7,776 nucleotides of DNA, from contig JAEWJO010000455.1 of assembly GCA_023386455.1 (NCBI GenBank), forward strand, positions 1 through 7,776, written 5' to 3'. The DNA is from Pseudomonadota bacterium. Lineage in GTDB: Bacteria > Myxococcota_A > Polyangia > Haliangiales > Haliangiaceae. A program made the translations under genes and the position numbers. Numbering within the stretch: the stretch's first letter is position 1; each line of letters opens with the position of its first letter. This document shows positions 1-7,776 of the stretch, piece after piece. Below the pieces are notes generated by a model. The model made no database searches. It was given only the letters and a program-made list of their open reading frames with translations, and was not told the origin of the DNA.

Positions 1-815
1 GTCGGCGAGCCGGTCGGCCGCGGCGGCGTCGTTGTCGCTGACGACGAGCGTCGACCAGCCGAGCGACGGGCTGTCGTTCCACGGGTGGACCATGAACGTC
101 GAGGCGGCGAGCGCATCGCCGGCACGCTCGGCCTGCCGCATGCGCTTGAACACCGCGCGCATCGGCTGGAGAAAGTCGATCGTCTTGCCGCCGCCGAGGA
201 TCATCGGCAGCGACCGCCACGCCATCGTCGGCTTCAGCTCGCCGAGCACGGTGCCGATCGCGATCGCGCCGGCCTTCTTGCCGATCCGCGCGTGATCGCG
301 GTGAGGATTCGTCTGGTAGGCGACGAGCGCATCGACCGCATCGACGCGCGCCTGCGTGACGTTGCCGTGCAGATCGTGCGAGACGACGAGCGGCGCACCG
401 CCGAGGACCTCGCGCACCGAGCGGACGAGCCGCGTCTCCGGATCGGAGATGCCGAGCACGCCCATCGCACCGTGCAGGCAGAGGTACATGCCATCGATCC
501 GACCCGCCGCGCGCAGCTGCGCGACGAGGCGCGCCTCGAGCTCCTCGAAGCAGTCCTTCGCGAGCGGGCCTCCCGACGACGCCCATGCCGACAGGATCGG
601 CACCGGCTCGACCTCGGTCTTGCGCGCGCGCGCCGCGGCGATGAAGCCCGCGAGCTCGGCCTTCTTGAAGAAGCCGGCGACCTCGGGCCCCTCCGTCGTC
701 GCGCGCAAGAGGGCATCGCCCTCGAGATAGTGGCTGCCCTCGAAGTCGTGCAGCGTCGTCGGGACCGGCGACAGCGAGTTGCTCTCCTGCGCGATGCGCG
801 CGTAGGCGATGCGCT

Positions 816-819
<4 letters not shown>
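1..819 (-). CDS. M81-family (MlrC-like) zinc metallopeptidase, N-terminal 273 residues; 3' end beyond the window
   Basis: Visible in sequence: an open frame from GTG at 819 running off base 1 (273 codons). The start is fixed by a GGGAGG ribosome site (826-831) and a 4-base GTGA overlap with the stop of the upstream lyase gene. The protein opens with R-x-A-Q-E-S-N-S (E12, N14), then has the LHGAM motif (H116), DLHGN (D149, H151) and NPHRD (H173). The D-x-H pair followed by a His 22 residues later is the zinc-site pattern I recall for the MlrC/DUF1485 N-terminal domain. Known of the family: members are zinc hydrolases named after MlrC, which cleaves linearised microcystin; full length is about 490-500 residues, so the MlrC C-terminal domain lies outside the window. 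No signal peptide is seen, so it is probably cytoplasmic. Substrate unknown. As the last visible gene of the channel-lyase operon, it may hydrolyse an amide in the same imported compound (inference). Confidence 0.9.
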
Positions 820-2140
<1,321 letters not shown>

Positions 2141-2144
<4 letters not shown>

Positions 2145-3445
2145 AGCCGTGCCTCCATCGAGACGGTGAAGATGTTGTTCGCGCCGTGGCCGCGGACGTT
2201 CGACGGCGGCAGCGTGACGGAGTCCGTGATCGTCGGGATCGCGTACCAGTAGTGGATGTAGCTCGCGCCGAATCGGTAGCGACCGACCTCGTAGCGCGCG
2301 CCGGTGTGGAGGCCCCAGTGCGAGAACGACGGCTGATCGAGCGTCACGGTCCGTGCCGGCGCCGGCGACTTGTCGTACTGCATGCCCATCATCAGGTCGA
2401 GACCGGGTGCGCCCGACAGGTCGTGGACGCGCGCGCCGCCGGTTGCCTCCCACGAGTCCGTGTAGTTCTTCTCGGTGTTCAGCTCGCGCACGAGGAAGAT
2501 GCCGACGATGTCCGTGTGCTGGCGCTTGTACTGGCGGTAGAGCCAGTAGCGCAGCTCCGCGCCGAGCTCGAGGTTCGGCGTGACGTCGACGTTGGCCCCC
2601 GCCTGCAGCGTCCACGGCAGCATCTGCGTCGTCTTCTGCGTGCCCTCGAGCATGTCGCCCGGCGATGACGCATCGTCCGAGTACGTGATCTTCACGGGGC
2701 CCTCGAGCGTCGCGTCGACGCGGCCGATGAAGTTCGCGCCCCACGTCACGCGCGGATGCGGCCGGCCGAACGCCGAGACGCTGTACGTCGGCGCGATGCC
2801 GTCGCCGTCGAGGACGAGCTCGGGCTTCGTGCCAGCGAGCGAGCTGATGTCGTTGCCGTCGATGATCGGGAACACGTAGCGCTTGCCGTGGACCTTCATG
2901 TAGATGAGGCCGGCGCTCGCAGCGATCGCGAGATCGTCGCGGACCTTGTACGCCACCGCGACGGTCGCCTGCGGCGCGACGATGTAGCCGTCGATCAGGT
3001 GGTAGTGCGTGACCGCGCCCTCGTCGAACGCCGCGCCCGTCGCGTTGCCGACGAACACCGCGGCGCCGGCGTAGAGCCGGTCCCGGATCGGGCCGCCCGC
3101 CGCGAGCATCGGGATGACGCCCATCGCGCGAGTGGGCTTGATCGGCGCGTAGTAGCCATTCGCCCCCGGCATCGCGCCGAGGAACTCGTCGCTGCGATCC
3201 CACGGCATCAGCTCGAACGACGTGTCGAGCAGCGAGACGCCGCCGGAGATGTAGAGCCGCCACTCGTCGGCGAGCACGAGGCCCGCCGGGTTGTGATAGA
3301 GCGCCGACAGCTCGTCGGGGCGGCCGATCACCGCGCCCATCGCGGTGCGCCGGACGCCGATCTCGGGGATGCCGAACCCGCCGGCCTCGACCGACGACGC
3401 GAGCATGGCAACGAGCGCGAGGGAGCGAAGGACAACCACGGTCAC
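2141..3445 (-). CDS. FadL/OmpP1/TodX-type outer-membrane channel for hydrophobic compounds
   Basis: A 434-residue protein. Residues 1-21 look like a signal peptide (R7, hydrophobic core, cleavage after S-V-E-A). The mature N-terminus has the FadL hallmark: G-x-G-I-x-E-x-G-x-R-R-T-A-M-G, an acidic spacer, then LSALYHNPAGL (46-56). The rest alternates polar and hydrophobic or aromatic residues with G/Y/W-rich strands, as in a beta-barrel. Family knowledge: FadL-type barrels pass long-chain fatty acids and other hydrophobic molecules across the outer membrane. The barrel ends in R-L rather than the common terminal aromatic residue. The stop overlaps the next gene's start (ATGA), so it is coupled to the S1P lyase-like gene and probably supplies its substrate (inference). 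The GTG start at 3445 has no ribosome site at normal distance; GTG at 3439 is an alternative, so the exact N-terminus is uncertain. Confidence 0.87.
2152..2156 (-). promoter_or_regulatory. Ribosome binding site of the S1P lyase-like gene
   Basis: GGAGG on the minus strand, 7 bases before the ATG at 2144, embedded in the last codons of the channel gene. It rejects the much longer alternative start at 3476 in the same frame. Confidence 0.8.
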
Positions 3446-3490
3446 GGAGGTAACGCGGCACCGCCGAGGCGTCCATCTCCTTCGGTCGGG

Positions 3491-3530
3491 TGTCCGATCT
3501 TATTCGGCAGCGAATGTCAGATCTTATTCG
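3491..3530. repeat. Two 16-bp direct repeats, 24-bp period: candidate operator of the channel-lyase operon
   Basis: Plus-strand TGTCCGATCTTATTCG (3491-3506) and TGTCAGATCTTATTCG (3515-3530) differ at one base in 16 and start 24 bases apart. The second copy covers the last codons and stop of the AraC-type regulator; the first lies in the 71-bp gap before the channel gene, 46 bases from its start. AraC-family regulators commonly bind paired direct repeats near promoters, so this is a plausible site for the adjacent regulator. An accidental partial duplication of the gene end is the alternative. No terminator-like hairpin is seen in the gap. Confidence 0.55.
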
Positions 3531-4392
3531 ACGCTGCGGCCAGCTCGCTCTGGATCATGCTCGGCGGCGGCAGCTTCGCGTCGCGAAATGCGCGCGCCAT
3601 CGCGATCGGGCTGCCGTAGCCGACGAGCTTCGCGACGTCGGCGACCGCGGCATCGCGTGCCGCGAGTAGCAGCACGGCCATGCGCAGGCGCAGGACGAGC
3701 AGCGCATCGCGATAACCGCCGCCGATCCCGAACGCGGCCGACAGCTCCTTCGCGTCGCGGCCGACCTGCCGCATCGACATGTCGAGACTCCCCGCGAGCT
3801 GCTTGAGCGATGCGGTCGCGCCGTACTCGCGATAGAGCGGCTCGAGCGCCGACCACAGCCGGCGGAATCGCTCGGGCTCGTCATCGATCACGGTGCTCGT
3901 CACCGAACCCGCGACGACGCCGGCGCGTGCGAGCTCGTCGACGAGTCGCGCGAGCGCCGCGGCATCGGGCACGTTCTCGAGGAGCGCGCGCGTCGCGTCC
4001 CAGCACGCGTCCGGGATCGCGAGCGCGCCTGCATCGAGGCCGATCGGTACGCGCAGGTGCTGCGTCGCGATCCGCAGCTGCACGACGTCGACGCGTGGAC
4101 CGTCGGTGCGAAACGTGCGCGAGTGCGTGCCGCGACGTTCCCATTCGTCGTCGGCGAGCATGAACGCGACGGGACCGTCGAGCTGCTCGCCGCGATCGGA
4201 CACGTAGTGCCCCGCGAGCATGAGGAACAGATGACCGACGGGCTCGAGCTTTCCCGACGCTGCGGCGGCGAATCGCGTGTCGAACGCGAGCTGTTCTCGA
4301 CGGACGAGCGTGCCGCGCACCGCGCGTTCGAACAGCAGCGTCGATCGCACCGAGGACGCCCCGATCCGGTTCTCGCTGGACGCGAGGAGCAC
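3517..4392 (-). CDS. AraC-family transcriptional regulator
   Basis: A 291-residue protein from GTG at 4392, with a weak TAGGA ribosome site (AGGA at 4400-4403, spacing 7). The C-terminal third is an AraC/XylS DNA-binding domain: first helix-turn-helix around 194-217 (ASLKQLA...MSMRQVGRDAKEL), second around 248-282 (AAVADVAKLVGYGSPIAMARAFRDAK...PPPSMIQ), which fits the family pattern G-[FY]-x-S-x-x-x-x-x-R-A-F-[KR]. The N-terminal ~180 residues are probably a sensor domain with some cupin-like beta content (50-110), but I do not recognise a specific ligand family. It is a cytoplasmic DNA-binding protein. It lies 71 bases upstream of, and in the same direction as, the channel-lyase-peptidase operon, which suggests it controls that operon and perhaps itself. 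Pseudomonas SphR, a sphingosine-responsive AraC-type regulator, is a functional parallel, not a demonstrated orthologue. Confidence 0.92.
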   Translation of the reverse strand: MLLASSENRIGASSVRSTLLFERAVRGTLVRREQLAFDTRFAAAASGKLEPVGHLFLMLAGHYVSDRGEQLDGPVAFMLADDEWERRGTHSRTFRTDGPRVDVVQLRIATQHLRVPIGLDAGALAIPDACWDATRALLENVPDAAALARLVDELARAGVVAGSVTSTVIDDEPERFRRLWSALEPLYREYGATASLKQLAGSLDMSMRQVGRDAKELSAAFGIGGGYRDALLVLRLRMAVLLLAARDAAVADVAKLVGYGSPIAMARAFRDAKLPPPSMIQSELAAASNKI

Positions 4393-4419
4393 GTCAGAAT
4401 CCTACAGGAATCACCACTA

Positions 4420-4436
4420 CCTACATCGATCGTAGG
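4420..4436. promoter_or_regulatory. Inverted repeat CCTAC-N7-GTAGG, candidate operator
   Basis: CCTAC (4420-4424) and GTAGG (4432-4436) form an inverted repeat with the spacer ATCGATC. It lies 28-44 bases upstream of the regulator gene start, where a repressor or autoregulator could act. Further direct copies of CCTAC occur at 4401-4405, over the regulator's ribosome site, and at 4603-4607. The arms are short, so chance is possible. Confidence 0.4.
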
Positions 4437-4456
4437 ACGTCAAAACAGTGGTCGAG

Positions 4457-4470
4457 CTTGCGATTGCAAG
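4457..4470. promoter_or_regulatory. Inverted repeat CTTGC-N4-GCAAG, candidate operator
   Basis: CTTGC (4457-4461) and GCAAG (4466-4470) surround the 4-base spacer GATT. It lies between the divergent genes, about 65 bases from the regulator start. It could be a protein-binding site or a small hairpin; no matching regulator is known. Confidence 0.35.
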
Positions 4471-4501
4471 ACACGGTCGAACATCCAAACAAGCAATTCC
4501 T

Positions 4502-4549
4502 CGACGAGAACAGTCGATCAACTAGCGATCGCGCCTCGGGTTCTCGTCG
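4502..4549. repeat. Nested inverted repeat: 10-bp perfect outer stem with 5-bp inner stem
   Basis: CGACGAGAAC (4502-4511) is the exact reverse complement of GTTCTCGTCG (4540-4549). Inside, CGATC (4515-4519) pairs with GATCG (4527-4531) around a 7-base loop. No T-run follows on either strand, so it is not a classical terminator. It lies 121-168 bases before the cytochrome start and may be an operator or an upstream RNA structure if transcription starts further left. Confidence 0.5.
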
Positions 4550-4657
4550 CGAACGAAGAGCGAATTTACTGGCACGTACCCCACAAACCTTACTGCTTCA
4601 TGCCTACATATCCGCTCACTTACGGTGGCCTTACCGTCGGGCTTCGTTCCGACACAC

Positions 4658-4663
4658 GAGGGG
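4658..4663 (+). promoter_or_regulatory. Ribosome binding site of the diheme propeller lipoprotein
   Basis: GAGGGG with a 6-base spacer before the ATG at 4670. It selects this start over the in-frame ATG at 4625, which would put 15 extra residues in front of the lipoprotein signal peptide. Confidence 0.85.
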
Positions 4664-4669
4664 CTACTC

Positions 4670-7666
4670 ATGCAGAAGACGGCTTGGCTCTGTCTCGCGT
4701 TTGCAGTCGTCGGTTGCGCCGACGAGCCAGCGGAGGAATCGACCGATTCGGCCGAGGTCGCACGACTTCCCGACAGCGGTAACCCGTACACGCTCTTCGA
4801 GAGCCTCCAGGTACGGCCACTCGCCCTGTCGCCGAACGGCAAGCTGTTGTTCGCGGCGAACACGCCCGACAACCGGCTCGAGATCTTCCGCGTCTCCAAC
4901 GGCAAGCTGACAAGTGTCGGCTCGGTCGCCGTCGGCCTCGAGCCCGTCGCCGTCGCGGCGCGCTCGAACGACGAGGTCTGGGTCGTCAACCACCTCTCGG
5001 ACTCGGTCAGCATCGTCAAGCTCGACACAGCGGCGGTCGCGACCGTGACCCGCACGCTGCTCGTCGGCGACGAGCCGCGCGATATCGTGTTCGCAGGCGC
5101 GAACAAGAATCGCGCGTTCATCACGACCGCACACCGCGGCCAGAACACCGGCGACGCGTACGACCTGCAGACGGGCGGCATCGGTCGCGCCGACGTCTGG
5201 GTGTTCGACGCGAACAACCTCGGCGCCCCCGCCGGCGGTCAGCGCCTCACCAAGCTGTCGTTCTTCGCCGACACGCCGCGCGCACTCGCGGTGTCGAAGG
5301 ACGGCTCGAAGGTCTACGCCGCGGCGCTCGCCTCGGGTAACCAGACGACGGCGGTCTCCGAGTACGCGGTCCACACCATGTACCCGAACGGCATGCCGGG
5401 CCCGGCGACGATCACCCTGCCGGGTGGCATCGTCGTCCCGCAGCCGCCGACCGGTCTCATCGTCAAGTTCAAGAACGGTCACTGGGTCGATGCGTACGGC
5501 ACGATCTTCGACGCGTTCGTGAAGATCAAGCTGCCGGACAACGACGTGTTCGCGATCGACGCGAACGCGAACCCGCCGACGGCGGTCGCGACGGGCACCT
5601 ACAAGGGTGTCGGTACGACGCTGTTCAACATGGCGGTCAACCCGGCGAACGGCAAGGTCTACGTCTCCAACACGGAGGCGCACAACGACATCCGCTTCGA
5701 GGGCCACACGCCCGGCTTCACGACGGTCCGCGGCCGCATCGCGGATAGCCGCATCACCGTCATCGATCCCGCCTCGGGCTCGGTCACGCCGCGCGACCTG
5801 AACCCGCACGTCGACTTCACGCAGGAAGGCAACGCCGCCGAGAAGGCGCTGTCGGTCGCGTTCCCGCAGGACATGGTGTTCTCGAGCAACGGCAGCAAGC
5901 TCTTTGTCGTCGCCCAGGGCTCCGGCAAGCTCGCCATCTACAACACCGCCGACATCGACGGCGGCACGATCACGCCGCGCCTCACCGATCAGGTGAAGCT
6001 CTCGGGCGGTGGCCCGACGGGCGTCGTCCTCGACGAGGGCGCGAACCGCGCATACGTGCTGACGCGCTTCAACAACAGCATCTCGATCGTCGACACCAAG
6101 ACCAAGGTCGAGGTCTCGAAGGTCGCGATGTTCAACCCCGAGCCCGAGTCGGTCGTGAAGGGTCGCAAGTACCTCTACGACGCGAACCTGTCGTCGCAGC
6201 ACGGCACGACCGCGTGCGCGAGCTGCCACATCGGCGGTGACAAGGACGAGCTCGCGTGGGACCTCGGTAACCCCGGCGGCATCCCGCTCACGATCACGAA
6301 GCTCGGCCAGAACGGCATCCTCGACGTCTTCACGATCGATCCCGCGATCATCTCGGCCCTGCTGCCGGCGTTCGCGCCGATCTTCAAGTTCAACATGCCG
6401 CTCAAGGGTCCGATGACGACGCAGTCGCTGCGCGGCCTCGCGAACCACGGCGCGATGCACTGGCGTGGCGACCGCAACGGCGCCATCCAGCAGACGGGCG
6501 CGCCGTTCATCGATCCCGCGACCAGCGCGCCGGTCGTCTCGCGGCAGCCCGACACGGGTCTGTTCGACGAGAACAAGGCGTTCAACTCGTTCAACGTCGC
6601 GTTCCCGGGCCTCAACGGCGCGGCCGCGGAGCTGAGCGCCGACGACATGCAGGAGTTCACCGACTTCATCCTGCAGGCGACCTACCCGCCGAACCCGATC
6701 CGCAACCTCGACAACTCGCTGACCGAGGAGCAGGCGCAGGGCCGCGCGTTCTACTTCAACCACGTGTCGACGCCGAACGGTGACGTCCAGCTGCCGTCGG
6801 ACCGCTTCCACAACTGCGACGGCTGCCACACGCTGAACCCGACCGGCAACGCGGGCTCGACGACGAAGCCGGGCTTCTTCGGCACGGACGGCAAGCTGTC
6901 GTTCGAGTTCGAGACCCAGATCTTCAAGGTCCCGCACCTCCGCAACATGTACACGAAGATCGGCATGTTCGGCTCGTCGCCCGACTCGATCCAGCCGGGC
7001 ACGATCATCCTGCAGCAGGGTCCCGCGCAGGACGCGGTCCGCGGCTACGGCTTCCAGCACGACGGCTCGCTCGGCACGCTCGAGCACTTCTTCACCGGCC
7101 AGGTGTTCCTGAAGGCCGTCGGCAACGTGACGCTCGCGGACGGCACGGTCGTCCCGGGCAACCCGTTCGGCATCCCGTTCGTCGACGCGAACGCGCTCGG
7201 TCAGGGCCAGGTCGTGTTCCTCGAGGATGGCGGCTTCGCGCTCCGCAAGGCGATCGTCGCGTTCATGATGGCATTCGACAGCAACGAGGCCCCGGTCGTC
7301 GGTCAGCAGATCACGCTGACCAAGACGAACGCGGCGACCGCGGGTCCTCGCCTTGACCTCCTCGAGCAGCGCGCGGCGGCCGGCGAGTGTGACCTCGTCG
7401 CGAAGTCGACGAGCATCCTCGGCGCCAATGGCGGCCTGCTCTACAACGGCACCGCGTGGCAGCCGGCCTCGGCCTCCCTGCCTCCGGTCTCGGACCAGGC
7501 GGTCCGCGGGCTCGTCGCGATCGGCCTCCTGCCGCCGACCACGTTCACCTGCGTCCCGCTCGGCTCGGGCCAGCGCATCGCGATCGACCGCGATGACGAC
7601 GGCTTCGCCGACTGGGACGAGGTGTTCCGCGGCAAGGATCCGGCGAACGCGAACAGCCACCCGTAA
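4670..7666 (+). CDS. Diheme cytochrome c lipoprotein with N-terminal YVTN-type beta-propeller
   Basis: A 998-residue protein. A lipoprotein signal peptide ends in V-V-G-C (lipid Cys C16); residue +2 is Ala, so outer-membrane anchoring is plausible. Residues ~40-500 form a beta-propeller of YVTN/YncE-like blades (e.g. DEVWVVNHLSDSVSIVKL, 101-118). Heme site 1 is CASCH (516-520), followed by TTQSLRGL (583-590) and MHWRGDR (596-602). Heme site 2 is CDGCH (716-720), followed by FKVPHLRNMY (752-761) and HDGS (797-800), the layout of MauG/bacterial cytochrome c peroxidase C-terminal domains. C907 and C961 could form a disulfide in a small domain. D973-x-D975-x-D977-G978 with E984 fits an EF-hand-like calcium loop. 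Likely role: extracytoplasmic electron transfer, peroxidase or oxidative modification; the substrate is unknown. Strongly G/C-ending codons throughout suggest good expression. It is monocistronic, with its own terminator. Confidence 0.95.
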   Translation: MQKTAWLCLAFAVVGCADEPAEESTDSAEVARLPDSGNPYTLFESLQVRPLALSPNGKLLFAANTPDNRLEIFRVSNGKLTSVGSVAVGLEPVAVAARSNDEVWVVNHLSDSVSIVKLDTAAVATVTRTLLVGDEPRDIVFAGANKNRAFITTAHRGQNTGDAYDLQTGGIGRADVWVFDANNLGAPAGGQRLTKLSFFADTPRALAVSKDGSKVYAAALASGNQTTAVSEYAVHTMYPNGMPGPATITLPGGIVVPQPPTGLIVKFKNGHWVDAYGTIFDAFVKIKLPDNDVFAIDANANPPTAVATGTYKGVGTTLFNMAVNPANGKVYVSNTEAHNDIRFEGHTPGFTTVRGRIADSRITVIDPASGSVTPRDLNPHVDFTQEGNAAEKALSVAFPQDMVFSSNGSKLFVVAQGSGKLAIYNTADIDGGTITPRLTDQVKLSGGGPTGVVLDEGANRAYVLTRFNNSISIVDTKTKVEVSKVAMFNPEPESVVKGRKYLYDANLSSQHGTTACASCHIGGDKDELAWDLGNPGGIPLTITKLGQNGILDVFTIDPAIISALLPAFAPIFKFNMPLKGPMTTQSLRGLANHGAMHWRGDRNGAIQQTGAPFIDPATSAPVVSRQPDTGLFDENKAFNSFNVAFPGLNGAAAELSADDMQEFTDFILQATYPPNPIRNLDNSLTEEQAQGRAFYFNHVSTPNGDVQLPSDRFHNCDGCHTLNPTGNAGSTTKPGFFGTDGKLSFEFETQIFKVPHLRNMYTKIGMFGSSPDSIQPGTIILQQGPAQDAVRGYGFQHDGSLGTLEHFFTGQVFLKAVGNVTLADGTVVPGNPFGIPFVDANALGQGQVVFLEDGGFALRKAIVAFMMAFDSNEAPVVGQQITLTKTNAATAGPRLDLLEQRAAAGECDLVAKSTSILGANGGLLYNGTAWQPASASLPPVSDQAVRGLVAIGLLPPTTFTCVPLGSGQRIAIDRDDDGFADWDEVFRGKDPANANSHP

Positions 7667-7686
7667 GTCGTAAGCGTTCTCCCCCG

Positions 7687-7729
7687 AACGCCGCCGGCGG
7701 TGCTCCTGGCCCGCCGGCGTTTTCTTTTT
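7687..7729 (+). terminator. Rho-independent terminator after the diheme lipoprotein gene
   Basis: GCCGGCGG (7693-7700) pairs perfectly with CCGCCGGC (7711-7718) around a 10-base loop. The outer AACG (7687-7690) can extend the stem with CGTT (7718-7721) if left-arm bases bulge or the inner pairing shifts. A T-rich tail follows at 7720-7729 (eight of the nine bases at 7720-7728 are T or the single C interruption). It starts 20 bases after the stop codon. The opposite strand has no T-run after the stem, so it acts in one direction. Confidence 0.88.
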
Positions 7730-7739
7730 CGGGAGCGAG

Positions 7740-7776
7740 CTAGAGCCCGAGCCCGAAACCGAGCCCGATCAACAAC
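7740..7776 (-). CDS. Possible 3' end of a convergent gene (12 codons visible)
   Basis: On the minus strand the last 37 bases can be read as L-L-I-G-L-G-F-G-L-G-L followed by TAG (7742-7740). The Gly/hydrophobic alternation could be the end of a beta-barrel or glycine-rich segment. It comes from imperfect GAGCCCGA repeats, so it may be chance. Too little is present to assign any family. Confidence 0.22.
   Translation of the reverse strand, partial: LLIGLGFGLGL

Larger units (their letters stand above)
4393..4669. other. Divergent intergenic region with three inverted repeats
   Basis: 277 bases between the minus-strand regulator gene and the plus-strand cytochrome gene, visibly less GC-rich than the flanking genes. 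Short frames that enter it are shadows of neighbouring genes and lack family resemblance or convincing ribosome sites. It must hold the promoters of both divergent genes. I cannot name a reliable -35/-10 pair; TACATA at 4605-4610 is only a weak -10 candidate for the cytochrome gene. The inverted repeats are listed separately. Confidence 0.7.

Noticed and set aside
2145..3476. An 886-codon minus-strand frame that would fuse extra residues to the N-terminus of the S1P lyase-like protein
   Set aside because: Its first half is Arg/Pro/His-rich with no family resemblance and is the shadow of the FadL-type gene; the lyase has its own ATG and GGAGG site.
2756..3619. Plus-strand frame opposite the channel and the end of the regulator gene
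   Set aside because: Arg/Asp/His-rich shadow; it crosses from one real minus-strand gene into another.
4570..4585. TGGCACG resembling the -24 half of a sigma-54 promoter upstream of the cytochrome gene
   Set aside because: The -12 half reads CCAC where TTGC is expected, lacking the essential GC dinucleotide.
4458..4910. Plus-strand frame across the intergenic region into the lipoprotein gene
   Set aside because: Ser/Arg-rich, out of frame with the real gene, no family resemblance.
4664..7660. A 998-codon frame antisense to the diheme lipoprotein gene
   Set aside because: The translation is dominated by Arg, Asp, Val and Ala, as expected from the antisense of strongly G/C-ending codons; no motif and no plausible start context.

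Overview
High-GC bacterial DNA. The base composition, third-position G/C preference and gene content suggest Myxococcota (Polyangia-like); this is an inference, as there is no rRNA or other marker gene here. The gene content behind it is a diheme propeller lipoprotein, a FadL-type porin and a eukaryote-like sphingosine-1-phosphate (S1P) lyase homologue.

Left part (1-4392, all minus strand, read right to left). Four genes lie in one direction: an AraC-family regulator (4392-3517), a FadL/OmpP1-type outer-membrane hydrophobic-compound channel (3445-2141), a PLP enzyme closely resembling S1P lyase (2144-816), and an M81/MlrC-type zinc metallopeptidase (819 to beyond base 1). The last three are joined by ATGA and GTGA stop/start overlaps, each with a GGAGG-type ribosome site, so they are very probably one translationally coupled operon. 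A 71-bp gap separates it from the regulator gene. A 16-bp direct repeat with a 24-bp period (one mismatch) spans the end of the regulator gene and this gap, and is a candidate operator. A coherent reading is: channel imports a hydrophobic or amphipathic amino-lipid, the M81 enzyme cuts an amide bond, the lyase cleaves a phosphorylated long-chain base, and the AraC protein senses the compound. Each protein family is well supported; the joint pathway is a hypothesis.

Middle (4393-4669). This is a 277-bp divergent intergenic region, less GC-rich than its surroundings, with no convincing gene. It holds three separate inverted repeats, one of them a 10-bp perfect stem enclosing a second 5-bp stem. 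These are candidate control sites for the regulator gene on the left and the cytochrome gene on the right.

Right part (4670-7666, plus strand). One large gene encodes a 998-residue lipoprotein with an N-terminal YVTN-like beta-propeller, two CxxCH heme sites exactly 200 residues apart in a MauG/cytochrome c peroxidase-like module, and a C-terminal EF-hand-like calcium loop. It ends at a clear rho-independent terminator (7687-7729). The last 37 bases may be the 3' end of a convergent minus-strand gene, which cannot be identified.
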